From contig CACILM010000002.1 of NCBI GenBank assembly GCA_902587515.1, positions 62,001 to 126,000 of the forward strand: 64,000 bases of DNA, given 5' to 3'. A program made the translations under genes and the position numbers. Under the pieces are notes generated by a model that made no database searches, was not told the DNA's origin, and worked only from the letters and a program-made list of their open reading frames with translations. The stretch is from an uncultured Pelagibacteraceae bacterium (GTDB lineage: Bacteria; Pseudomonadota; Alphaproteobacteria; Pelagibacterales; Pelagibacteraceae). Position 1 is the stretch's first letter; every line of letters begins with the position of its first letter. Below, in pieces: positions 51,951 to 58,810 of the stretch.

Positions 51951-52190
51951 CTAGTCACCGTCTTTTCCTGCGCTCATTAATGCAGCTCCAATAAATCCAA
52001 AGATCATTGGAGAAAATCTTGAAGCAGCACCCATAAAGCTAGTAAGGTTAACTCCAGCCCAAGACATTGCAAAGTCTGCTATTGCGAAGGCTATTAACAA
52101 GAAGCCTAATACCTGCAAACCTGATGTAGAACTAGTCTCATTTTGTACTTTTGCTTTTTTCATTTTTTTTCCTTTGGTTTGTGTTTTCAT
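51951..52190 (-). CDS. Small membrane protein, first gene of the leftward island operon
   Basis: The 79-residue protein has a Lys/Thr-rich start (MKTQTKGKKMKKAKVQNE) and two hydrophobic segments (LQVLGFLLIAFAIADFAMSWAGV and FSPMIFGFIGAALMSAG), ending GKDGD. The ATG is 6 nt after a TATATT -10 element, so the message would be leaderless. An internal ATG (MKKAKV) is an alternative start. No family recognised. The strong hairpin after it suggests separate or higher expression than the rest. Confidence 0.6.
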   Translation of the reverse strand: MKTQTKGKKMKKAKVQNETSSTSGLQVLGFLLIAFAIADFAMSWAGVNLTSFMGAASRFSPMIFGFIGAALMSAGKDGD

Positions 52191-52196
52191 GATTTA

Positions 52197-52229
52197 AATA
52201 TAGTTGTTCTTGTAAAAAATTCTTGTCCA
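52197..52229 (-). promoter_or_regulatory. Leftward island promoter
   Basis: On the minus strand TGGACAAGAA (52220-52229) is followed by a 17-bp spacer, TATATT (52197-52202), 6 nt and then the ATG of the small membrane protein. The same architecture in mirror image drives the rightward genes. The -35 hexamer by position, CAAGAA, is poor, so an activator or special sigma factor may read the TGGACAAGAA box. Confidence 0.5.
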
Positions 52230-52290
52230 CCTTTTATAAAAAAATTGGACAATTAAATTTAAGTCCAAAATTAAAAATAATATTGGACAA
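52223..52290. promoter_or_regulatory. Two tandem 30-bp dyad operators in the divergent control region
   Basis: Dyad 1 (52223-52252) is TTGTCCA, 16 bp, TGGACAA. Dyad 2 (52261-52290) is AAGTCCA, 16 bp, TGGACAA. In both, the GTCCA and TGGAC half-sites are exactly 21 bp apart, two helical turns, and the two dyads are 38 bp apart. The outer half-sites overlap the -35 positions of the two divergent promoters. This is the expected layout of a dimeric regulator controlling both operons; the regulator is unknown. Confidence 0.7.
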
Positions 52291-52317
52291 GAAAAATAAA
52301 TAAAAATTTAGTATTAT
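52284..52317 (+). promoter_or_regulatory. Rightward island promoter
   Basis: TGGACAAGAA (52284-52293), an 18-bp spacer and TATTAT (52312-52317) precede the ATG at 52324 by 6 nt, so the transcript should be leaderless. It is the mirror image of the leftward promoter. Confidence 0.5.
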
Positions 52318-52323
52318 TTATTT

Positions 52324-52557
52324 ATGAAAAAAATAATTTTAACAATTTTAATAATTTTTAGCTCAAGCTCTTTATATGCTTCAGAAATGAATGTGCTTTT
52401 AGATCAAAATTATAAAATAATCAAAACTGAGATAATAAAATTTGATCAAGATGCTCAAAAAATTTTTACTTTGCAAAATGGTAAAAATATTTTTATATGC
52501 TCTGTTCAAATAGAAGACATGGGCGGTTTAATTAGCTCTGAATGCATAAAACCTTAA
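52324..52557 (+). CDS. Small secreted protein, first gene of the rightward island operon
   Basis: The 77-residue protein has a signal peptide (MKKIILTILIIFSSSSLYAS) and a mature domain of about 55 residues. That domain has two Cys (FICSVQIE and SSECIKP), which could pair. It begins with a leaderless-type ATG, 6 nt after the -10. No family recognised. It is 4 bp from the next gene, so it is probably co-translated. Confidence 0.6.
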   Translation: MKKIILTILIIFSSSSLYASEMNVLLDQNYKIIKTEIIKFDQDAQKIFTLQNGKNIFICSVQIEDMGGLISSECIKP

Positions 52558-52561
52558 AATA

Positions 52562-52759
52562 ATGAAAAAGATTTTAATTATAATAGGTTTTAGTTTGTTA
52601 ATATCGTGTGATCGCGCGGAGCCATTAGTAAAGAAATCTAAGAACGGTATTTGTCATAAAGTTGGTACTAGATATTATGATCAAACGAAACACTTTAAAA
52701 ATTTTTCATCAATTGAAGATTGTATAAAAAGTGGTGGTAGATTACCAAAAAGAAGGTAA
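52562..52759 (+). CDS. Small lipoprotein, unknown function
   Basis: The 65-residue protein has a lipobox (GFSLLISC, Cys near residue 16), so it is likely a lipoprotein. The mature part ICHKVGTRYYDQTKHFKNFSS then EDCIKSGGRLPKRR holds two Cys. It resembles a short C-terminal module I remember from various exported bacterial proteins (a CH..YY.qTk.f..f.s...C...GGR.PK pattern). That resemblance is from memory and no function is implied. Confidence 0.6.
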   Translation: MKKILIIIGFSLLISCDRAEPLVKKSKNGICHKVGTRYYDQTKHFKNFSSIEDCIKSGGRLPKRR

Positions 52760-52789
52760 ATAAATTATAGAATTTTTAAAAATTTTATC

Positions 52790-52795
52790 TAAAAT
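52790..52795 (+). promoter_or_regulatory. Possible internal -10 element before the caspase-like gene
   Basis: TAAAAT lies exactly 6 nt before the ATG of the caspase-like gene, the same spacing as at four other island gene starts. In such AT-rich DNA a chance match is quite possible. No -35 was seen. Confidence 0.3.
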
Positions 52796-52801
52796 ATTCT
52801 T

Positions 52802-54223
52802 ATGATTAAAAATTTTAAAAAACTAAGCATACTACTTTTTACGAGTTTTTTTCTATTCACATCGGTTGAGGCTAATTGGATAACCAAAAAAAGCGACAAA
52901 TCTAAAGAAACTATTAAAGAGGAGAAAAAACAAAAATCTGAATGGATTAAACTTAAAAAAAAAGAAATTAAAAAAAATAAAGAAGATTACAAAAAGAAAG
53001 AAAAAAATATTTCTAAAGAAGTTAAATCATGGATAACTAAAAAGATAAAAAAAGATAAATTTTTAGAAATAAATTCTCTTCCAAATTCTCAGATTTATTT
53101 CACAGCTTATGCTAGTGATGGAAAAATTTTTTATGGTTATATTAATGATGATAAAAAATCCGAAAAATTTAGTTTTCAGGGTAATTCAATATATAAAATA
53201 AGTAAAGGTAAAGGCTACATTCAAAATAATAAAGCAGTTTGTAATATTGCAACTGAAAGAGGAGTAATTGCAAACAACATAATTGGTTTTGTCTCTGGAG
53301 AATGTAACGATAAAACAAAATTTACAGGTCAATATAGCCAAAAAAGTAAAAGCGGAAGTGCAGAAACTGAGCAAAAAATAAAAATTAATTTTAGTTTTGA
53401 TGAAAATTTAAAAATATCAAAAGATCAAATTGCTCAACTAAATAAAAAAAATAACATCACTGATCAACCCAATTTACGTGCACCTACTGATGTGGCTGAT
53501 ATAACTTTAAGTCCAAATGGCAAATACTATGCACTACTGATTGGAAATTCTAATTATGTAAAATGGTCATCACTAAAATCTCCAGTAAATGATGTTAGTG
53601 AAATAAAGAGAGTACTTGAACAAAAATATAAATTTGAAAAAGTGATATCTGTCATAAATGGAACAAGGAAAGATATCTTTAAAGCCATTAATGAACTGAC
53701 AAAAATTACGACAGATAAAGATTATGTCTTAATTTATTATTCAGGACATGGTGATATACGGTCAACTCAATCTTATTGGATACCAGTAGATGGAGCCAAA
53801 GATTATGATCCTACAGAATGGATAAATATTAGAGATATTGAAGTTTATCTAGAAAATGAAATTTCTGCTCATCATCTAGCTGTAATGGTTGACTCATGTT
53901 ATTTTGCTGTTGCCACAAAAGGTAAGACAAAAGTTGATAATAAAAATAAATCTTTAGCCTACAGTAAATTATTAAATCGGAGAGCAAGAATAATACTATC
54001 TTCAGGTAGCAATGAACCAGTAGAAGATACTACAAATAAACACTCTAAGTTTGCAACAAGTTTTATTCAATCTCTTAAAAATAATCAGAAAGCAATTAGA
54101 TTAAGTGAAATAACTGAAAATATATTCATTGATCATGCTGGTTCAAGACAACAACCTTACTACGCAAGAATAATGTCTTGGGGACATGGTGGTGGTGATT
54201 TTATATTTATCTCTAGAAAATAA
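52802..54223 (+). CDS. Periplasmic caspase-like (C14 family) cysteine protease
   Basis: The 473-residue protein has a signal peptide ending near VEA. A Lys-rich segment (residues about 25-90) follows with WITKKSDKSKE, SEWIKLKKK and SWITKKIKK. Next come a beta-rich domain with two Cys (about 91-200) and a C-terminal caspase/peptidase C14 domain. The domain begins YYALLIGNSNYVKWSSLKSPVNDV. The catalytic His is in IYYSGHGD (His316) and the catalytic Cys in VMVDSCYFAV (Cys366); the usual C-H-S-G after the Cys reads CYFA. Export is unusual for this family. It is 5 bp from the trypsin-like gene and shares its WITKKS motif. Confidence 0.88.
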   Translation: MIKNFKKLSILLFTSFFLFTSVEANWITKKSDKSKETIKEEKKQKSEWIKLKKKEIKKNKEDYKKKEKNISKEVKSWITKKIKKDKFLEINSLPNSQIYFTAYASDGKIFYGYINDDKKSEKFSFQGNSIYKISKGKGYIQNNKAVCNIATERGVIANNIIGFVSGECNDKTKFTGQYSQKSKSGSAETEQKIKINFSFDENLKISKDQIAQLNKKNNITDQPNLRAPTDVADITLSPNGKYYALLIGNSNYVKWSSLKSPVNDVSEIKRVLEQKYKFEKVISVINGTRKDIFKAINELTKITTDKDYVLIYYSGHGDIRSTQSYWIPVDGAKDYDPTEWINIRDIEVYLENEISAHHLAVMVDSCYFAVATKGKTKVDNKNKSLAYSKLLNRRARIILSSGSNEPVEDTTNKHSKFATSFIQSLKNNQKAIRLSEITENIFIDHAGSRQQPYYARIMSWGHGGGDFIFISRK

Positions 54224-54228
54224 TAACA

Positions 54229-55506
54229 ATGAATAAAAAAATTTTAATTGTATTAATTTCAATCTTTTACAGTTATGCAACACAGGCAGAAATAACTTCT
54301 AAGTTAATTTTAGAGTCAAAGTTAAAAGGGAAAGAATCTATTAGTATTGCGGTTACTCCTCTTACTGAAAAAAAACAAATTAAGGAATTAAAAGTAAATG
54401 TAGAGTCTAACAAAAATTATTTAAATGTTATTAGACCAAAATTAATTAGCAAAAATAAAAATAGACCGTCTAGAACTAAGTTTAAAGGACCAGCTGAAGA
54501 AATTTTTAAAGATTATGCAAAAAGTGTTGTTTTTATAGGAAACTATAAAAAAAATGGTTCTGGCTCTGGATTTGTTGTCAATCATAAAGGAAAAAAAATA
54601 ATAACGAATTGGCATGTAATTGAAGGCACTAAAAAAGTAAGAGTATGGTTAAAACCTGAAAATTTAGTGAATGAAAGATACATGTTAGATAATTTAGACT
54701 CTTATGAGGCGAAAGTAATAAAAATAGATAAAGAGAAAGACTTAGCTTTATTAGAAATCATTGGTCTACCGCAGGATATTAAAGCTGTAAAATTTGGTGA
54801 TTTTAAAAATGTAAATATTGGTGAAACAGCTTTCGCTATTGGCCATCCAGGAGATTTAATTTGGAGTTTCAATAATGGAATGGTGAGTCAATTAAGGAAA
54901 GATTATAAATGGAAATATAAAAATTCTAATCACTTTGCGGATGTAATACAAATCCAGGTTCCAATAAATCCAGGAAACTCGGGTGGCCCTTTATTTAATA
55001 AAAATAAAAAATTAATTGGAGTTAATACTTTTACTGCTGATGGTGAAAATTTAAATTTTGCTATTTCAGTGAATGATATGATTGAGTTTTTAAATGAACC
55101 TGAAAAAATTAAAGAAAATAAATATATTAAAAAGAAAAAAAAGGGTCCTACTTGGATAACTAAAAAAAGCAAAAAAGTTAAAGAAAATAGTATAGATAAA
55201 AAATATCCTAATGCACAAAAAGGAGATATGAATGAAAACGGATCTACCGATATATGGTTTTTAGATGAAAATAAAAATGGGAAAATAGAAACCGCAGTCA
55301 TAGATGCAAATGAAGATGGTATTATTGAGACAGTAGCTTTTGATGAGAATGAAAATGGAAACTTTGAAATATTTCTATTTGATGATGACTTAGACGGTAA
55401 TGCTGATAGAGCTGAAATAGATGAAGATGATAATGGTTCTTCAGATATTATGGCTTATGATAATGATCAAGATGGTTCATGGGATAGATATGAAAAAATA
55501 TCATAA
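54229..55506 (+). CDS. Secreted trypsin-like serine protease with C-terminal 13-residue repeats
   Basis: The 425-residue protein has a signal peptide (ending TQA). A trypsin-like S1C/HtrA-type domain follows with all three catalytic residues visible: GSGSGFVVNHKGKK and ITNWHVIEG (His129), KEKDLALLEI (Asp171) and INPGNSGGPLF (Ser251). It lacks a PDZ domain. The linker holds PTWITKKSKKVKE, matching the caspase linker. The end (residues 333-423) is seven exact 13-residue repeats of the type D-x-N-x-D/N-G, likely calcium-binding. It follows the caspase gene by 5 bp and is convergent with the next gene. Confidence 0.9.
   Translation: MNKKILIVLISIFYSYATQAEITSKLILESKLKGKESISIAVTPLTEKKQIKELKVNVESNKNYLNVIRPKLISKNKNRPSRTKFKGPAEEIFKDYAKSVVFIGNYKKNGSGSGFVVNHKGKKIITNWHVIEGTKKVRVWLKPENLVNERYMLDNLDSYEAKVIKIDKEKDLALLEIIGLPQDIKAVKFGDFKNVNIGETAFAIGHPGDLIWSFNNGMVSQLRKDYKWKYKNSNHFADVIQIQVPINPGNSGGPLFNKNKKLIGVNTFTADGENLNFAISVNDMIEFLNEPEKIKENKYIKKKKKGPTWITKKSKKVKENSIDKKYPNAQKGDMNENGSTDIWFLDENKNGKIETAVIDANEDGIIETVAFDENENGNFEIFLFDDDLDGNADRAEIDEDDNGSSDIMAYDNDQDGSWDRYEKIS
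55225..55497 (+). repeat. Seven tandem 13-codon repeats encoding Asp/Asn/Gly motifs
   Basis: Repeat units are 13 residues with no gaps: DMNENGSTDIWFL, DENKNGKIETAVI, DANEDGIIETVAF, DENENGNFEIFLF, DDDLDGNADRAEI, DEDDNGSSDIMAY and DNDQDGSWDRYEK. Acidic residues alternate at positions 1, 3 and 5 before a fixed Gly6, like a calcium loop without the EF-hand helices. Confidence 0.9.
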
Positions 55507-55511
55507 GTGCT

Positions 55512-55988
55512 TTAATCATTTTTTCTTTTACCATCAATCGTAAGCTTAATTTTAAGTATTTTATTTTCTAGATCCGTTATTGCTTCAAAAATATCTTTTT
55601 TTTCTAAAGCCGATATTTCAACACCCTTCTCGCCTTTAGGATCCTTAGCGTCTTTAACAAGTTCCGTGAGTTTTCCATGCAAAATTGTAGATTTTACTAA
55701 CATCTCGTTAATATCCTTATTTTCAAAATTATCAGCTTTCTCTAACAACTGTGCAATCATATACTCGTAAGCGGTAAGTAAAGGTGGAGCTTTGCCTTTT
55801 TGAATACAGGCTTGATCAAGTTTAAATGAGTCGTTGTGATCAATTTGTTGGGCTAAATCAGGATTACTGCATTTTCTAAGATATGAGGAAGTTTTGCCGA
55901 TTGCTCTGTTTATCTCTTCATCAGATAAGATTTTTAAAACCTCCATTAAACCACTCTCTATAGAGGCGCTTTTTCTTATTTTTGCCAT
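55512..55988 (-). CDS. Putative phage-type (CII-like) DNA-binding regulator
   Basis: The 158-residue, signal-free protein is mainly helical. The segment EEINRAIGKTSSYLRKCSNPDLAQQIDHNDSFKLDQACIQKGKAPPLL resembles a small alphaproteobacterial family that I remember as annotated phage-regulator-like, with a helix-turn-helix at its centre. The recall is uncertain. It is the only obvious cytoplasmic protein in the island, so it is a candidate for the factor that reads the tandem operators. It is convergent with the trypsin-like gene and divergent from the ion-channel gene. Confidence 0.5.
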   Translation of the reverse strand: MAKIRKSASIESGLMEVLKILSDEEINRAIGKTSSYLRKCSNPDLAQQIDHNDSFKLDQACIQKGKAPPLLTAYEYMIAQLLEKADNFENKDINEMLVKSTILHGKLTELVKDAKDPKGEKGVEISALEKKDIFEAITDLENKILKIKLTIDGKRKND

Positions 55989-56032
55989 TTCAAATATTAT
56001 GATTATAATAAATCAAACTCAACTTATTGTTT

Positions 56033-57499
56033 ATGAACTTGATGAAATATAAATTTCTTTTATTGCTTTTTTTAAGCATTGTATTATCTGACTTTTTTCA
56101 AGCTAAAGCAGATGTAGAAGAATTTCACAATAAAATAAGTGAAAACTATACAGAAATTATTGGACAATACCCTTTTCAGGAAAGAAGGAATGATATTGGA
56201 ATATTTTATGATTTTGCTTGGGATAAAAATAACAAGAAAATTATCATAAAAAGAGATAATCAAAATTTACCTATTATAAGATTTTCTTTATTTAACAAAG
56301 ATATTCAACCAGGTGTTTCTATTAAAAAATATAATGATACAGATTTATCTCAAACTTCAGATGAAGAAATAATAAAACTTCATAAACAAAAAGTTGAAGC
56401 AAAACTTACTTTTAAAGATAACCAAATAATCTCTCTTAAACCCAACATCTATGATTACAATGATATAAAGCTATCTAATTTTTATTTAGAATTTATAAAT
56501 AACATTGATACTAACAAAGGGTTGCTAGAAATCACATTTGAAGCAAACTTTACTAATAAAAGACCTGAGCTTAATTCATTAGCTGAAGGGTTATTGGGGG
56601 ACAATGAATATTGTGCTGAACGTTATATTGGACCATATCCCATAGACCAAATTCGTATTAATGAATACAAATATGATGTTGATATAAGAACAGGTACTGG
56701 AACTCCGGTCCCTCCTGAAGGATGTTATCCTATATTTTTTACTTATGATAACAATGAAGTAAAAACTATTAGGTCCGAACTTGGTATAGGACAATTCAGA
56801 CAAGTTTTTGATTTTAAAAAGTTTCCTTTTGATAAACAGAAATTAAAAGTTTCAATCCGTACTAATGCGCATAGCAGTCAAAACATTTCAGAGATATGGC
56901 CAAAAACAGGTTATGGCGCAGTACATTTTTTAACGCCTGAGAGAGGTGCATTTTTAGGATTAGAGGAATACATAAATAACATCTCTAAAAATTATCTAAA
57001 AGAATGGACCGTTAGCAATACCAATATAGAAAGTGAAGTATTAATCTTAGAAAATTATTACAGTCCTTATACGAATAAAACTTATCCTTTCCATGAAAAT
57101 TCTATCAACTTAGTTTTAGATATCGAAAGAAATTCTGCTCATTACGTTTATAAAATTATTATCCCTGTGTTTCTAATACTAAGTGTCGCGTGGTTTGTTT
57201 TATGGATTCCTACTCACCACCTAGAGTCTAGATTGACAACTTCTATAGTTGCTCTATTAGCTTTGATTGCATATAACTTTGTTTTTTCAGATGATATTCC
57301 TAAGCTAAATTATTTGACTGCATTAGATAAATATATTTTATTGTCCTATATCTTCTGTTGTATACCCACTTTTATGAGTATTGGATTTAGTAGGTTTATA
57401 GTTAGAAATCAAAGAATGGTAACAATTGTAAATAAAAGACTTAGAACCTGGTTAGGACTGGTTTATTTATTAGCTTCTATACAAATATTTAGTTTTTAA
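56033..57499 (+). CDS. Pentameric ligand-gated ion channel (Cys-loop receptor family)
   Basis: The 488-residue protein has a signal peptide (ending QAKA), an N-terminal domain of about 170 residues with no clear match, then a ligand-binding beta domain with FDFKKFPFDKQKLKVSIRTN. Four membrane helices follow: M1 (YKIIIPVFLILSVAWFVLWIP), M2 (RLTTSIVALLALIAYNFVF), M3 (starting DKYILLSYIF) and M4 at the end. The IPKLNYLTALD link between M2 and M3 is typical. Two Cys (NEYCAERY and PEGCYPIFF) lie in the extracellular part, not at the eukaryotic Cys-loop spacing. The track start is a TTG; I use the ATG at 56033 (another at 56042). Confidence 0.88.
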   Translation: MNLMKYKFLLLLFLSIVLSDFFQAKADVEEFHNKISENYTEIIGQYPFQERRNDIGIFYDFAWDKNNKKIIIKRDNQNLPIIRFSLFNKDIQPGVSIKKYNDTDLSQTSDEEIIKLHKQKVEAKLTFKDNQIISLKPNIYDYNDIKLSNFYLEFINNIDTNKGLLEITFEANFTNKRPELNSLAEGLLGDNEYCAERYIGPYPIDQIRINEYKYDVDIRTGTGTPVPPEGCYPIFFTYDNNEVKTIRSELGIGQFRQVFDFKKFPFDKQKLKVSIRTNAHSSQNISEIWPKTGYGAVHFLTPERGAFLGLEEYINNISKNYLKEWTVSNTNIESEVLILENYYSPYTNKTYPFHENSINLVLDIERNSAHYVYKIIIPVFLILSVAWFVLWIPTHHLESRLTTSIVALLALIAYNFVFSDDIPKLNYLTALDKYILLSYIFCCIPTFMSIGFSRFIVRNQRMVTIVNKRLRTWLGLVYLLASIQIFSF

Positions 57500-57524
57500 T
57501 GTAGAGGTGATGTTCATGATAGAA

Positions 57525-58166
57525 CTAATTAACTAGAACCTGTTTCATTAACCAGTCATTGTATTTATCTGTTTTTATTACGACGCCAGCAGAACTCTCA
57601 TAAGTTTCTGCAATTTTACCTTTATAATATATACAAGAAATCTCTACCTCGTAATATTTGGATTTTGGATCGATTTTAAGGCCAGTTCTGTAAGACATGC
57701 TTTTGCCAGTAGTATCAACTGCAGCTGCCTCATCTCTGCGTATAACTTTTGCATCAGGATAAATAGGTTTAATTTCATCAAATATATTTTCTTTTAAAGC
57801 TACACATTCTTTCTCTGAAGAAAAGCTTTTTCCAACGTTTTTTGATAATGCCCCCGCTAACACTTCAATAGTGTAATTTTTATCGTTCTTTAACCAATAT
57901 ATTTCTATAACATCATAAATTTTGTACTTAAATTTTGAAGTATTGCTGTATTCACCAAACCTGTTGTCATAAATTGCAGCAAAAACATATTTATTGTCTG
58001 TTCGTGGTATTTTGTGTGAGCTCATCTTAATTAATTCTTCATCAAAATATTTTAATGCACTATCGCCGATACTTATTCCTTCAATTTCAATATCTTTAAT
58101 ACTTTCAGCATGAACGGGAATTGAGATAAGTTTTATTAAAAAGATTATTGTGATAATTTTTTTCAT
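57525..58166 (-). CDS. Secreted protein, member 3 of the island DFxIEG family
   Basis: The 213-residue exported protein has a signal peptide (MKKIITIIFLIKLISIPVHA) then ESIKDIEIEGISIGDSALKYF. Both family Cys are present (EKECVALKENIF and EISCIYYKGK), but the Trp after the second Cys is replaced by Tyr-Tyr. The H-x-x-D-K region reads AAAVDTTGKSMS. Its ATG lies 6 nt after TATAAA, as in four other island gene starts. It is convergent with the ion-channel gene. Function unknown. Confidence 0.75.
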   Translation of the reverse strand: MKKIITIIFLIKLISIPVHAESIKDIEIEGISIGDSALKYFDEELIKMSSHKIPRTDNKYVFAAIYDNRFGEYSNTSKFKYKIYDVIEIYWLKNDKNYTIEVLAGALSKNVGKSFSSEKECVALKENIFDEIKPIYPDAKVIRRDEAAAVDTTGKSMSYRTGLKIDPKSKYYEVEISCIYYKGKIAETYESSAGVVIKTDKYNDWLMKQVLVN

Positions 58167-58216
58167 ATAATTTTTATAAAATAAAAAAATTTGTTATGTC
58201 TAATTAGTGTTTTATA

Positions 58217-58810
58217 TTAATTATAAGCTTCATATGTTACAAAATTTAAAAATTCCTCAGAACCAACCATTACCTTAAGAGTATCTTCCCAACCATTTTT
58301 AGTAAACATTTTTTCAGACCAATCAGTACAGGAAGCTCTAGCAAAACCACCACTTTTTGGATAAAAATCTGTTTGATCTACAATTGACTCATTGGATTTA
58401 TCTGTAGCGTGTGGCGATTCTCTCTCAAACATCTCGGCATTTTTTAATAGCCCTTTTATTTCTAAAACAATATCAGATTTATCTTTTTTGCATTTTTTAT
58501 AATTATCAGGATAGGTAATCCTGCCCACTAAATTATGGATCAAAAAGTTTTTATCGTTTGGTTTATAAGTTACTTCTATTTGTTGATATTTCTCCGAACT
58601 TTTATTTGAAAAAATTACTATGTATCTTTTATCTTTATAATAAGTTGAGTTTTCTTCTGCTTTTTTTATTTCATTAATACTCATAAAATCTAACAATTTA
58701 TCCCCTATACTCATACCTTCTATTTGAAAGTCACTAATATCATCAGCTTTGGTCCAGGATTGAAGGGTAAAAGTTAAAATCATTATTGTTAAAAATGCCT
58801 TTAAATACAT
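58217..58810 (-). CDS. Secreted protein, member 4 of the island DFxIEG family
   Basis: The 197-residue exported protein has a signal peptide ending WTKA then DDISDFQIEGMSIGDKLLDFM. It keeps both Cys (YKKCKKDKSD and RASCTDWSEKM), the HATDKSNES segment and the end TYEAYN. Its ATG overlaps the stop of member 5 by one base, so members 4 and 5 form a coupled pair. Function unknown. Confidence 0.78.
   Translation of the reverse strand: MYLKAFLTIMILTFTLQSWTKADDISDFQIEGMSIGDKLLDFMSINEIKKAEENSTYYKDKRYIVIFSNKSSEKYQQIEVTYKPNDKNFLIHNLVGRITYPDNYKKCKKDKSDIVLEIKGLLKNAEMFERESPHATDKSNESIVDQTDFYPKSGGFARASCTDWSEKMFTKNGWEDTLKVMVGSEEFLNFVTYEAYN

Noticed and set aside
54930-55301. 123-residue minus-strand ORF inside the trypsin-like gene
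   Set aside because: It is antisense to the conserved Ser region and linker, and its Phe-rich composition marks it as a shadow.
56155-56170. TTGGACAA-like box inside the ion-channel gene
   Set aside because: It is within coding sequence, single, lacks the paired half-site and has no promoter nearby. I treat it as chance.
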